64,000 nt of DNA from Lachnospiraceae bacterium (GCA_029054245.1 JAIDFQ010000041.1:186001-250000), one strand, 5' to 3'; positions 55,015 to 64,000 are shown, counted from the stretch's first letter. Translations and numbers: made by a program. The notes: generated by a model from the sequence alone, not told the origin.

Positions 55015-56796
55015 ATGGACGCTTCCGTCAGTATATTATTCTTAATCATCCTGGCAATTATGACCCAGCACCTTGTCTCCTGGGCAGGCAGTATTCTGCA
55101 TGAAGTCGCTAATGAAGAAACGCATTATGCGGTCTTCACGTTTCGCGACGACCGCAACATGCCTATGACAACAAACATTTTAATGAACCTTTGCATCCCA
55201 AATGTCTTGATGATTTTCATTTTTATGTTTTCCCAGAAATTTCATCTGCCGTATGTGGAAAAGTACCTGCTACTCTATGTAATTTCTTTTTTTGTATATA
55301 GAATGCTTCTAATCTGTGTCATCCTAAGACGGAAAGAAATGTATTCTTTTCTTTATGAATGGGCGATGACATTTGCAGGTATATGCCTTGCTCTCTTTCT
55401 AATCCGCTTCTTTCTATCCACCGAAAAAAATGTTTTCATCACCGCCTCAGAGCTGCGCGAAGAGTTGTGGTTTGTCATACTGATTATCCTCTATCAATTT
55501 TTCAAACAGATTCTGGATAAGAAGGTTTTGCAGAATAATGTTCTGAAGAAAGATCAGATTTCAAGATATATTATCCATAAATTCCAAAAATTTTACAATA
55601 GATACCAGCACTTGCTTTCTCTCAGTCTTCAAAACCGCGACCTATGTATCTTTCTGTATTCTATCATGATTTTTGAAGATTATAACCGCGGGCCAGTGGC
55701 GCGTTCCTTTGAGCGGCTCAAAACCCGCATGGGCAAAAGCGCTACTACGGGAATCATGCAAGTAAAATCAAATACGCCCTTATCGAATGAGGAAAGCGTC
55801 ATTAAATTTTATAACTGGCTGGAAGAAGCGGCGGGCGGCTATACGCAGTTCGGCATGGACGACGCACGTGTGTTTGATTTGGCATGGCAATATAATAATG
55901 ATAATGCTTATGCCCAATCCGTTGTTTACATATATAATTGCTTATTTCAATATATTGATGAAGTTCCCAAGTATCGAAAAACTTTTTTTATGCGTACAAC
56001 ATATGATGGGCTTAGCGATTTGCCCGAAGCAGGAATATTCCCCTACCGCTTAGTCACTTGTGACAGCATGGATGCATTCTGCCAAACTATAAATTGCAAT
56101 ACTTATATCAATCTGGAAAAAGGAATCTATTGCATTCAGGATATCACACAGTCCACTCTTTGTGCAAAATTGGAACCGGTTGTTGACGGAACGGAATTGA
56201 CCATCTACAACATCGAAAACATGCATATTCACGCTAATTGCTCCAGCTTAACAGTTGACGCCCGCTATGCCACAGTCTTGTCATGGAAAAATTGTAAGAA
56301 CATCGTGATAGAGCACCTGACCTTAGGGCATGCTCCTGCCCCCGGCGAATGTACCGGCGCCGTATTGCAGTTTGAAAATTGCAGCAATATAACCGTAAAG
56401 CATTTGGAACTATACGGCTGCGGCACATATGGCATCGTCTGTCTGAACGGGAATATCACTATTGAAAATTGTAAAATCCACCACTGCTCCTACGGCGGTA
56501 TCTTATTGAACCGGTCAAATTGTGTGATAGATCACACGGAAATATATGATTGTGAGGATACTTTTGAAAGCATTATAGATGCAATTGACAGCAATGTCAT
56601 CATGAGCTGCTCAACCATATGCAATTGCTCTTCCCAAAGTCACATCTTACATTCCAGCAATGCGTCTTTCATATGCCGGGATGTATTGATTCGTGGATGC
56701 AACGCTGCTTTAGAAATTACGAATCTGGAGCAAAAAAACGGTATACATGAGCAGGACAATCAAATAAAGGCGCCAACACCTTTCCAATCAGATTAA
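55015..56796 (+). CDS. Membrane-anchored right-handed beta-helix protein
   Basis: About 593 residues. The N-terminal part has five hydrophobic segments (starting ILFLIILAIMTQHLVSWAGS, NVLMIFIFMFS, LLLYVISFFVYRMLLICVIL, MTFAGICLALFLIRFFL, LWFVILIILYQFF). A helical region follows (about 180-330), then a Cys/Asn-rich parallel beta-helix (about 345-575) with repeated xIxIxNCxI coils such as NIVIEHLTLG, NITVKHLELYGCG, NITIENCKIHHCSYGG and CVIDHTEIYDCED. The family resembles pectate-lyase-like folds, but no catalytic motif or signal peptide is apparent. The start at 55015 has GTGAGG upstream. Function unknown. Confidence 0.75.
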   Translation: MDASVSILFLIILAIMTQHLVSWAGSILHEVANEETHYAVFTFRDDRNMPMTTNILMNLCIPNVLMIFIFMFSQKFHLPYVEKYLLLYVISFFVYRMLLICVILRRKEMYSFLYEWAMTFAGICLALFLIRFFLSTEKNVFITASELREELWFVILIILYQFFKQILDKKVLQNNVLKKDQISRYIIHKFQKFYNRYQHLLSLSLQNRDLCIFLYSIMIFEDYNRGPVARSFERLKTRMGKSATTGIMQVKSNTPLSNEESVIKFYNWLEEAAGGYTQFGMDDARVFDLAWQYNNDNAYAQSVVYIYNCLFQYIDEVPKYRKTFFMRTTYDGLSDLPEAGIFPYRLVTCDSMDAFCQTINCNTYINLEKGIYCIQDITQSTLCAKLEPVVDGTELTIYNIENMHIHANCSSLTVDARYATVLSWKNCKNIVIEHLTLGHAPAPGECTGAVLQFENCSNITVKHLELYGCGTYGIVCLNGNITIENCKIHHCSYGGILLNRSNCVIDHTEIYDCEDTFESIIDAIDSNVIMSCSTICNCSSQSHILHSSNASFICRDVLIRGCNAALEITNLEQKNGIHEQDNQIKAPTPFQSD

Positions 56797-56849
56797 CTGC
56801 CATCTTCGTTTGGCACTTCCCTAGAAATTGTAAACATATATTGCATTTT

Positions 56850-57722
56850 TTACGCATGAGACAACGTAGGAAAAATCAGTTTATCCTTTTCAAAGTCTTC
56901 AAATCCAGTCCCTTTGACAAACAGCGTACAATCTTCTTCCCTGAAGGCTTCCACCTCACAGCCTTCAGCGTTTATCGGTGTAAATCCAAACCTCACCTGC
57001 CTGATCTCCTTGCCAAATGAGGCAAGGAGATCATCCATAGGACATTTCCTCTTAGAGAAAATGTCATGAACAGTAAGCACATGCCCTTCTGCCTTCGCGA
57101 TTACATAGGCATCATGCCTGCAATCATAGTAAACGCAATCCTGCATGGGACCGGTGACATAAAAGAAAATCAGATTATCATTATCTACCATGCGAAAACG
57201 GCTGTAAGAAACGCTTCTCCCTATGGCATCCTCCAGATTTTTCCGTTCCGTACGCTCTTGCATGGAAATCTGCACCACACTGCTGCCCCGGGATGTGAAA
57301 AAAGGTTTTGTATAACAATATTCCATTGCCTTTTTAAAACCAAATTTAGGATAAAAATCTAAAACACTATCATTTGCAAACAGATATATGCCATCCACTT
57401 TCTGTCCATATTCTTTCTCTATTTCATTCATGATCTGCCGGATCAATCCCTGATTCCGAAAGCCCTCCTGTGTCATCACAGTGCCTAGCTGAATGAATCT
57501 CTTTCTCTGACCCTTCCAAAGAAAATCCATAAAATTGACAGACACGTTAGCGACTACCTTTCCATCTATCACGATGGAATGCGGATCATAACGTTCACTC
57601 CAATATCCGTTCTGATACCATTCTTCAAAATCCAGTCCGTCAAAGGTTTTACAGGCAAGCTGATTAAAGCTGCATCGCAGTTCATTCTGATTGCGGTAGT
57701 TCCTGATTATTTCTGTATTCAC
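56850..57722 (-). CDS. GNAT-family N-acetyltransferase (two-domain)
   Basis: 290 residues, GTG start with GGGAGG upstream. The GNAT core lies in the first half: SIVIDGKVVANVSVNFMDF, FIQLGTVMTQEGFRNQGLIR with the acetyl-CoA loop, and IYLFANDSVLDFYPKFGFKKA. A second domain of about 140 residues follows, ending TLFVKGTGFEDFEKDKLIFP. This resembles Eis-type or YjcF-like enlarged acetyltransferases. Substrate unknown. Confidence 0.8.
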   Translation of the reverse strand: MNTEIIRNYRNQNELRCSFNQLACKTFDGLDFEEWYQNGYWSERYDPHSIVIDGKVVANVSVNFMDFLWKGQRKRFIQLGTVMTQEGFRNQGLIRQIMNEIEKEYGQKVDGIYLFANDSVLDFYPKFGFKKAMEYCYTKPFFTSRGSSVVQISMQERTERKNLEDAIGRSVSYSRFRMVDNDNLIFFYVTGPMQDCVYYDCRHDAYVIAKAEGHVLTVHDIFSKRKCPMDDLLASFGKEIRQVRFGFTPINAEGCEVEAFREEDCTLFVKGTGFEDFEKDKLIFPTLSHA

Positions 57723-57745
57723 TGATTGTACCTCCCTTTTTCTAC

Positions 57746-58100
57746 TTATAGCTTTGCCACAATATCCTCTAATACATAATTTTTCGCCTGTATAACAATG
57801 GTGTTCTCCTTAAAAACCTCATCTATGATCCTGTGCTCTAAAGCCCTTCTTTTCTCTAAATGCGCAAGCAATCCTTTTAATCCTGTCAGTCCATGTTCTT
57901 TTCCCCCAGGTGAGGCTTCCAAGTACTTAATCATGAGCGGGAACCATAACTCATTCCCCTCCCCATCTGACCGCTCTTTCCTTATTACCTCAATCGCACC
58001 TTAAATGTCCGCCACGTCCAAGTAAATAATCTTATATCGCTACCTCTCCTCCCCACCAATAAACTGATTTAACCATACCTGTCCGAAACGCAAAAATCAA
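57746..58100 (-). pseudogene. Decayed gene remnant
   Basis: One minus-strand frame looks coding but is broken by two in-frame stops: LRFGQVWLNQFIGGEER, stop, RYKIIYLDVADI, stop, then about 85 residues (WFPLMIKYLEASPGGKEHGL, LLAHLEKRRALEHRIIDEVF) ending with a stop at 57746. The family is not recognised. The last piece contains an ATG at 57934 that could give a 62-residue product. I read it as a fossil of a larger protein. Confidence 0.35.
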
Positions 58101-58272
58101 GCCAAAACCACATTTTTTTCTGTAGGTGTCACATCGCCCTTGCTACACCGCCCTGTGGGTTGAACTGTTACAATAAAAGGAACAATATGGGTGAAATTCC
58201 ATAGGATATTTGAAGGAAATATGGTAAAATAGTAATGTCATTTAGCAGTATAGATCAGATAAGGAGTATGCT

Positions 58273-60258
58273 ATGAATTTCTCAGATGCCTTTAAAAGTA
58301 TCATAAAACCTCACGATAAGGACACGCTTCTTCCTCTTTCCACCAGCTTTGGGGAAAACTTATCTGCGGACAGGGTATTACCAGAATATCCCCGTCCACA
58401 GATGCAAAGGGACTCTTTTCTCTCGCTGAATGGGCATTGGGATTATGCCATCACCCAAACGACTGACTTTCCCGACCAATTTGACGGAAAAATCTTGGTT
58501 CCTTTTTCTCCGGAATGTTCTTTATCAGGCGTAAACAGACAGTTACAGCCTTCTGAGTTTCTTTGGTATCACACGATTCTCCCTGTCATGGACAAGCCAG
58601 TTTTGCATGACACACATTTCATTCTGCATTTTGGAGCAGTGGATTACAGGGCAGAAATTTATTTCAATAAAAAGCATATTTTTTCCCACAAAGGAGGCTA
58701 TCTACCTTTTGAGGTAGACATTACAGACTATGTGCATAATGCTAAAAATGATTTGACAGTGATGGTGCAAGACACCACTGGTCTTGAAAGCCAGGCAAGA
58801 GGAAAGCAGTCCCTCCACCGCGGCGGCATTTTTTATACAGCACAAAGCGGTATCTGGCAGAGCGTCTGGCTGGAGCAGGTTCCCGCCGCCCATATAACGG
58901 ATTTGTGGTTTGAAACCGACTATGATGCACATCAAGTCACTGCTCATGTGAAAGGCACGGCAGAACACACAACTGCCTCTGCACACGATATTCCGCTTCT
59001 GTCGCTGTCGATTCTTGCGAAAGGAACGGAAATTGTCCATCAGTCCCTGACATGCGCATTTCATGATTCCTCCAGGTCTGACTATCCCCCTAAATCCGGC
59101 AAAAATCAGACCTTTTCCGCTTCCCTTTCTTTTACCCTTCCGAAAGATGCCTTTTATAGCTGGAGCCCGGAAGAGCCTTTTTTGTATGATGTACGTCTGC
59201 GTTTCGGAAAGGACACCATACAAAGCTATTTTGCCATGCGTATTTTCACCATTGAAAAAGCAGATGCCTCTGAAAATGCAATCCCAGTTTTCTGCTTGAA
59301 TCATAAACCCTATTTTCTGATGGGCGTGCTGGACCAGGGCTATTGGCCGGACGGTCTCTACACTGCCCCTTCCGATGAAGCGCTCATTTATGATATTACC
59401 GCCATGAAATCTCTCGGTTTCAATATGCTGCGCAAACACGTCAAAATAGAAACCGCCAGATGGTATTACCACTGCGACCGGCTGGGCATGATTGTCTGTC
59501 AGGATATGGTAAACGGCGGAAGCTGCTACCATATGCCCGTTATCAGTTATCTTCCCACCCTGTTTCCCAAGCTCTCCTCTCATCTGGAGGACTCCCATTA
59601 TGCCATGCTCTCTCGAAAAGATGAAGCTGCCCGGATACAATGGGAAAAAGAATGCGGGGAAACCATTGATTATCTGAAATTCTTTCCTTCCATTGCAATC
59701 TGGGTTCCCTTCAACGAAGGCTGGGGACAGTTCGATACTGCGCGAATCACGGATATGATAAAGAGAAAAGATCCTTCCCGCCTAGTTGACTCTGCCAGCG
59801 GATGGTTCGACCAGAACTGCGGCGATTTTATCAGTATACACAATTACTTCCGCCCTCTCTCCGTTCCCGTAAAGGACTGGAGCACACGAGCATTTCTTCT
59901 ATCCGAATACGGTGGATTTGCCTGCCATATAAAGGAACATTCCAGCGTGAACCGTATTTTTGGATATAAACGCTATGATACCCTCGCGGATTTTCGCCGC
60001 GCTTATCACAACCTGATAGAAAAATCTCTGCTGCCCCTTAAGAAACAGGGGCTTAGCGGAGCAGTGTTTACACAGCTTTCGGACGTGGAGGAAGAAGTGA
60101 ATGGGATATTGACTTATGATAGGAAGGTAAATAAGCTGAGAAAATCCTCTAATCCCCCATCATCTTCTGAAGTTTACGGCGCACGTGGATGTATGCCGGT
60201 ATCAGGAAGGCATCTGCAAACACCCATGCCAGCGGACTTGCAAAGCAGGCACCTATAA
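58273..60258 (+). CDS. GH2-type beta-galactosidase/glucuronidase-like enzyme, altered C-terminus
   Basis: 661 residues, no signal peptide. The GH2 sugar-binding domain (about 40-190; FLSLNGHWDYAITQ, LWYHTILPV, GAVDYRAEIYFN) is followed by an Ig-like domain and a barrel. The acid/base Glu is in IWVPFNEGWGQFDT and the nucleophile Glu in FLLSEYGGFAC. It acts on beta-linked sugars; the exact substrate is unclear. The last 37 codons (60149-60258) lie inside the convergent MATE gene and look like chance coding after ...LTYDRKVNKL, so the natural end has probably been lost. AAGGAG precedes the start. Confidence 0.85.
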   Translation: MNFSDAFKSIIKPHDKDTLLPLSTSFGENLSADRVLPEYPRPQMQRDSFLSLNGHWDYAITQTTDFPDQFDGKILVPFSPECSLSGVNRQLQPSEFLWYHTILPVMDKPVLHDTHFILHFGAVDYRAEIYFNKKHIFSHKGGYLPFEVDITDYVHNAKNDLTVMVQDTTGLESQARGKQSLHRGGIFYTAQSGIWQSVWLEQVPAAHITDLWFETDYDAHQVTAHVKGTAEHTTASAHDIPLLSLSILAKGTEIVHQSLTCAFHDSSRSDYPPKSGKNQTFSASLSFTLPKDAFYSWSPEEPFLYDVRLRFGKDTIQSYFAMRIFTIEKADASENAIPVFCLNHKPYFLMGVLDQGYWPDGLYTAPSDEALIYDITAMKSLGFNMLRKHVKIETARWYYHCDRLGMIVCQDMVNGGSCYHMPVISYLPTLFPKLSSHLEDSHYAMLSRKDEAARIQWEKECGETIDYLKFFPSIAIWVPFNEGWGQFDTARITDMIKRKDPSRLVDSASGWFDQNCGDFISIHNYFRPLSVPVKDWSTRAFLLSEYGGFACHIKEHSSVNRIFGYKRYDTLADFRRAYHNLIEKSLLPLKKQGLSGAVFTQLSDVEEEVNGILTYDRKVNKLRKSSNPPSSSEVYGARGCMPVSGRHLQTPMPADLQSRHL

Positions 60259-61495
60259 ATCCGAACTTGGGAACCAGCACTAACCCAGCCAGCGTTCTTG
60301 CTATCATTTCAAATACGCCTGCTAATATGGCAAAGGTACTAAAGCCCATTCCCTGTATCATGAACCGGATGATGTTGACCAAAGCCAGCGGAATATAGAA
60401 GGAGCTGCTGACGATCAGCAATAGTCTTGCATCGTGGAGCAACTGTTTTTCTCCTGAATCTACAAACAAAGCCGCCAGATTTTCACCGAAGATAAACAAC
60501 ACTACAAACGCAATCACAGAATAGATTACTCCCAGCAGGATACAGCTCTTAAGTCCCTGACCAAGACGGTCAAGCTTCTTTGCGCCAACGTTCTGCCCTC
60601 CGTAGGTCGCCATGGTAGAACCCATGGCATCAAATGCGCAGCAGAAGAACATACCTACCTTATTGCCTGCAGTGACAGATGCCACAGCTAAGGAGCCCAG
60701 TGTGTTCACTGCAGTCTGCAGGATAACGGAGCCGATTGCTGTGATGGAATACTGCAGTCCCATGGGAATACCCATTCCGCACAAGACCCTCATATGGGAT
60801 AAGTTGATCTTCCACTCTTCTTTCGTAATATGCAGAATCTCAAACTTTTTCATCATATAAAAAAGGCATAAAATCCCGGAAATCAGCTGTGACACCACAG
60901 TCGCCACTGCGGCGCCGGCAACGCCCATCTGAAAATTGATGATACATAAAAGGTCGAGACCAATATTTAAAAAGGAGGAAAGCGTCAGGAAATATAACGG
61001 CGTCTTACTGTCTCCCATGGAACGGATGATTCCTGATAAAATATTATAAAGGTAAGTGGCAGGAATGCCCAAAAAGATGATGACGATATAAATATAAGCA
61101 TCCTCAAAAATATCCGCCGGTGTCTTCATCCATGTCAAAATATTTCTGCACAAAGCAACCACGATTACCGTCATGACCACAGAAAAGACAAGGGCAAGCC
61201 ATGCGCAGTTGGCAACAAACTGCCGCATCCCCGAATAATCCTTTGCGCCGAATTTATGCGCCACCGGTATAGCGAAGCCGCTACAGACCCCCATACAAAA
61301 CCCAATAATCATAAAATTGATCGATCCAGTCGCACCCACGCCAGCCAATGCGTTCACACCCAGAATACGGCCTACGATGATCGTATCTACCACACTATAA
61401 AACTGTTGGAACAAAAAACCAAATAAAAGGGGAAGTGAAAACCCCAAAATCAATTTCATGGGAGAGCCTACCGTCATATCCTTCGTCGATTCCAT
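60149..61495 (-). CDS. MATE-family efflux transporter
   Basis: 448 residues with 12 TM segments in two homologous halves. N-terminal half: GFSLPLLFGFLFQQFYSVVDT, GRILGVNALAGVGATGSINF; C-terminal half: ASVTAGNKVGMFFCCAFDAMGSTMATYGGQNVGA, cited only for location at about 260-295. It exports drugs or metabolites using a Na+ or H+ gradient. The start at 61495 has AGGAGG 7 nt upstream. It overlaps the 3' end of the GH2 gene by 110 bp. Confidence 0.92.
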   Translation of the reverse strand: MESTKDMTVGSPMKLILGFSLPLLFGFLFQQFYSVVDTIIVGRILGVNALAGVGATGSINFMIIGFCMGVCSGFAIPVAHKFGAKDYSGMRQFVANCAWLALVFSVVMTVIVVALCRNILTWMKTPADIFEDAYIYIVIIFLGIPATYLYNILSGIIRSMGDSKTPLYFLTLSSFLNIGLDLLCIINFQMGVAGAAVATVVSQLISGILCLFYMMKKFEILHITKEEWKINLSHMRVLCGMGIPMGLQYSITAIGSVILQTAVNTLGSLAVASVTAGNKVGMFFCCAFDAMGSTMATYGGQNVGAKKLDRLGQGLKSCILLGVIYSVIAFVVLFIFGENLAALFVDSGEKQLLHDARLLLIVSSSFYIPLALVNIIRFMIQGMGFSTFAILAGVFEMIARTLAGLVLVPKFGFIGACFASPLAWVFADAFLIPAYIHVRRKLQKMMGD

Positions 61496-61521
61496 AACCA
61501 ATCCTCCTAATTTCTATATAG

Positions 61522-61565
61522 AAAAAGCCTGTGTGATTAACCAAGTAGAGTATAATCACACAGGC
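61522..61565 (-). terminator. Terminator after the sugar isomerase operon
   Basis: A 13-bp perfect stem (GCCTGTGTGATTA, 61527-61539, with 61553-61565), 13-nt loop, followed on the minus strand by TTTTTC. It ends the kinase-DUF4867-isomerase transcript before the MATE gene. Confidence 0.85.
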
Positions 61566-61618
61566 ATTAAAATGCTATCATCAATTGTGACAAAAAATAA
61601 ATTTATTTTGCCGTTTTT

Positions 61619-63103
61619 TTAAGCAAAAGGATTCTCCGACTTGTACAGCATCCCCTTAGGCTGATTGAACCCAATCTCATCCAGCTCAACACCGATATAC
61701 TTAAAGACCTCGAACAGCGCCTTTCCGTAATGACCGAATGCTACTGCCCCGTGGTGCGGATAGTTGCCCTCAATCAAAACATGACGGTAGAATCTTCCCA
61801 TTTCAGGAATCGCAAATACGCCGATACCACCAAAGGATCTGGTTGCCACAGGAAGAACCTCCCCCTGCGCGATATAGCCGCGAAGCTTGCAGTCTGCTGT
61901 GGACTGGAGACGATAGAATGTAATATCACCCGGCATAATATCGCCTTCCAATGTACCGTTGGTAACCTCCTCTGGCAAAGACCTTGCCATAATCATCTGG
62001 TTCTTCATACTGCAGAATGCCAGCTTCTTGGAGCAGGTATTGCCACAGTGGAATCCCATAAAGGTATCCTTGTGAGTATAGTCAAATTTGTCCTTGATAG
62101 ACTCCTCATACATATCCGCCGGCACAGTATTGTTGATATCTAACAGTGTGACGACATCATTACTTACTGCTGCACCGATGAACTCGCTTAAGCATCCATA
62201 AATGTCTACTTCACAGGATACAGGAATTCCCATGCCTGTCAGGCGGCTGTTTACATAGCAAGGCACGAAACCAAACTGCGTCTGGAATGCAGGCCAGCAC
62301 TTTCCGGCAATAGCAACATACTCGCGATAGCCTTTATGTGCCTCTACCCAGTCAAGCAGGGTCAGCTCATACTGTGCCAGCTTTGCCAAAATCTCAGGCT
62401 TCTGGTTGCCCTCACCCAGTTCTTCTTCCATCTCTTTGACCTTGGCAGGAATTCTTTCGTCTCCTTCATGTTTATTGAATGCCTCAAACAAATCCAGTTC
62501 CGAATTTTCTTCAATTTCCACGCCCAAATTATACAGCTGCTTGATTGGTGCATTACATGCAAGGAAATTCAGCGGTCTGGGACCAAAGCTGATGATCTTC
62601 AGGCTCTTTAATCCTACGATTGCCCTTGCAATAGGAACAAATTCATTGATCATATCTGCACATTCATCAGCCGTTCCTACCGGATATTCCGGAATATACG
62701 CCTTGATATTGCGAAGCTTTAAATTATAGCTTGCATTGAGCATACCACAGTAAGCATCTCCGCGTCCGCCCACTAAATCATTTTGACTTTCCTCTGATGC
62801 GGCAACAAACATGGAAGGTCCGTCAAAATGCTTTGCCAACAGCGTTTCAGAAATTTCCGGACCGAAGTTTCCAAGATATACGCACAGCGCATTGCATCCT
62901 TCCTTTTTGATATCTTGAAGCGCCTGCACCATATGGATCTCACTTTCCACGATACAAACCGGGCACTCGTAAATATCAGCCTCATCGTATTTTGCCTTGT
63001 AAGCAGCCACTAGCGCTTTTCTTCTGTTGACAGACAGCTCTTCCGGGAAGCAGTCACGGCTTACTGCAACGATTCCAATCTTCACTTTTGGTAAATTGTT
63101 CAT
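61619..63103 (-). CDS. L-fucose/L-arabinose isomerase-family protein
   Basis: 494 residues. N-terminal Rossmann-like domain (KVKIGIVAVSRDCFPEELS, CNALCVYLGNFGPEISE), substrate domain with SFGPRPLNFLACNAP, and a C-terminal part with metal-binding residues in MGFHCGNTCSKK and GNYPHHGAVAFGHYG. This group is annotated as L-fucose/L-arabinose isomerase and converts an aldose to a ketose with Mn2+. Its neighbours, DUF4867 and an FGGY kinase, fit a pentose or deoxy-sugar pathway. The exact sugar is unknown. AGGAGG precedes the start. Confidence 0.85.
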   Translation of the reverse strand: MNNLPKVKIGIVAVSRDCFPEELSVNRRKALVAAYKAKYDEADIYECPVCIVESEIHMVQALQDIKKEGCNALCVYLGNFGPEISETLLAKHFDGPSMFVAASEESQNDLVGGRGDAYCGMLNASYNLKLRNIKAYIPEYPVGTADECADMINEFVPIARAIVGLKSLKIISFGPRPLNFLACNAPIKQLYNLGVEIEENSELDLFEAFNKHEGDERIPAKVKEMEEELGEGNQKPEILAKLAQYELTLLDWVEAHKGYREYVAIAGKCWPAFQTQFGFVPCYVNSRLTGMGIPVSCEVDIYGCLSEFIGAAVSNDVVTLLDINNTVPADMYEESIKDKFDYTHKDTFMGFHCGNTCSKKLAFCSMKNQMIMARSLPEEVTNGTLEGDIMPGDITFYRLQSTADCKLRGYIAQGEVLPVATRSFGGIGVFAIPEMGRFYRHVLIEGNYPHHGAVAFGHYGKALFEVFKYIGVELDEIGFNQPKGMLYKSENPFA

Positions 63104-63182
63104 TTTTCATTCCTCCTGTTTCATACATTGTTTATCGTTTCCTTACTATCCCAGCGTACTTTCGCACGCGAATAACCTCATC

Positions 63183-63806
63183 TTACTCATTGATGCAGAG
63201 ATTTTTCCCTACAAGCCCCATAGGGCTTCCTTCGGGAAGTCCGCCTTCCGGATGACCTAAAAGCCATTTATTCTTTGCTGTCAGATGTGCATCCTCGCCG
63301 CCTGCATGCCCTCTCTCTAAATCCAGATTGGTTCCCTTCGGCAGAACAATTGCAACCTTAAATCCGGCGCCGTCCACACCGCAGGGAGCATAGTGCAGTG
63401 TCGTTGCATATACCTCCACTGCCGTTCCCTTGGGTACAAGAAACGCCTCCACAAGAGAAGTATCATAGGTAAAATCTTCCGTGATATCCTGCTGACTGCC
63501 CAACATTAAAACTGCGTCCGTAGCTGCCACATTGATTTCAGAACTCCTGTGATACTCAAGCGCATTGAGCATAGAATTATGACCATTGCAGTATCCCACC
63601 TGAATCGGAAGTTCCCCGTATACCTTGTCAGTCAATTCTTTCATCACCGGAAGCGACTCAAGCGCTGGCAGACCGGGAACATATTCCACTCCATCAGGCA
63701 GCGGCGTGCTCTCCTCCATGGTCCTTAAAAGACCTGAAAAGTCAATGTCCTTCACGACTCTTCCGTACTTTTTAAACCGCTCATCTGTCACATTGTAGAT
63801 TTTCAT
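63183..63806 (-). CDS. DUF4867 protein of a sugar-catabolism operon
   Basis: 207 residues, a cupin-like beta-rich protein: VQVGYCNGHNSMLNALEYHR, GTAVEVYATTLHYAPCGVDG and FKVAIVLPKGTNLDLE contain His and Cys residues that might bind metal. DUF4867 genes are recurrent neighbours of fucose/arabinose-type isomerases in clostridia; a sugar epimerase or lactonase role is possible but unproven. It lies between the FGGY kinase and the isomerase on the same strand. Confidence 0.8.
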   Translation of the reverse strand: MKIYNVTDERFKKYGRVVKDIDFSGLLRTMEESTPLPDGVEYVPGLPALESLPVMKELTDKVYGELPIQVGYCNGHNSMLNALEYHRSSEINVAATDAVLMLGSQQDITEDFTYDTSLVEAFLVPKGTAVEVYATTLHYAPCGVDGAGFKVAIVLPKGTNLDLERGHAGGEDAHLTAKNKWLLGHPEGGLPEGSPMGLVGKNLCINE

Positions 63807-63833
63807 TTTGTAGCCCCATCCTTTCCATCATAT

Positions 63834-64000
63834 TTATTTAATTATTTCAAACAAAGCCTTGCAGGCAGGATAAATCTCTTTGAACTGCTGATATCTCGCC
63901 TCATACTTTGCAACAAGTTCTTCTTCCGGGTATACGGTATCAACAATCTTTACAATCTTGTCTGCCGCTGACTCCACGCTTTCATATTCCCCACATGCCA
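63834..64000 (-). CDS. FGGY-family carbohydrate kinase, C-terminal end (5' part outside window)
   Basis: The last 54 codons of a minus-strand gene: ACGEYESVESAADKIVKI, VYPEEELVAKYEARYQQF and YPACKALFEIIK. Alternation of Y-x-P-x-x-x-x-x-x-Y-x-x-x-Y-x-x-F matches the C-terminus of xylulokinases and related FGGY sugar kinases. It would phosphorylate the ketose made by the isomerase. Identification rests on a short tail and operon context. Confidence 0.7.
   Translation of the reverse strand, partial: ACGEYESVESAADKIVKIVDTVYPEEELVAKYEARYQQFKEIYPACKALFEIIK

Noticed and set aside
58702..59640. Open frame of 312 codons on the minus strand
   Set aside because: It lies wholly inside the GH2 gene on the other strand, has no recognisable domain, and the GH2 frame carries clear catalytic motifs. 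It is a chance frame.

Overview
The window looks like a chromosomal segment of an anaerobic, spore-forming Firmicute, most likely a Lachnospiraceae (Clostridia) gut bacterium. The reasons are strong AGGAGG-type ribosome binding sites, moderate-to-low GC, an interrupted PdaB-type sporulation polysaccharide deacetylase, a LytTR/DUF3021 pair, a YlmH protein, an Rpn-type PD-(D/E)XK protein with EGKA repeats, and many carbohydrate genes. The assignment is inference from gene content. No rRNA, tRNA or CRISPR array was seen.

Layout. 1-2.8 kb: an MMPL/RND exporter (3' end outside the window) divergent from a TetR regulator, with two copies of a 13-bp operator around the exporter promoter. 2.8-5.5 kb: two divergent paralogues that join a rubredoxin-like zinc ribbon to two VOC domains. 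5.5-13.7 kb: a GH1 6-phospho-beta-glucosidase facing an operon for an RbsA/MglA-type sugar ABC importer with two different permeases and a ROK kinase, plus a divergent TetR. Together these suggest import of a beta-glucoside, cytoplasmic phosphorylation, then hydrolysis. 13.75-19.5 kb: an AT-rich island with an HTH protein, a frameshifted EcoRI-family adenine methyltransferase, DUF262-HNH, DUF2971 and DUF1016 nuclease-like proteins, flanked by DUF3990 and DUF3791 genes. This is a candidate defence locus.

19.6-27.4 kb: a pdaB-like gene is split in two by an element of about 6.9 kb. The element carries three large serine recombinases, a small DUF6870-like gene, and a separately promoted pair: a degenerate LytM/M23 membrane protein and a bactofilin. 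The junctions share CCTGC, and joining the ends rebuilds both an intact deacetylase reading frame and a symmetric attP-like site. This resembles skin-type elements that interrupt sporulation genes and is the most interesting part of the window.

27.5-40 kb: oligo-1,6-glucosidase, a YfhO-like membrane protein, an unusual C_GCAxxG_C_C/degenerate GGDEF/EAL fusion, carB, and an ABC exporter with LytTR and DUF3021. 40-45.2 kb: an Rpn-like protein, a 336-bp inverted-repeat element, and a two-component system with a BcrA-type ABC exporter preceded by four direct repeats. 45-58 kb: acetyltransferases, an AEC transporter, YlmH, an amylosucrase-like GH13 between two coiled-coil unknowns, a WYL regulator, peptidase T and a membrane-anchored beta-helix protein. 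58-64 kb: a GH2 enzyme whose end overlaps a MATE transporter, and a sugar isomerase/DUF4867/FGGY kinase operon that runs off the end.
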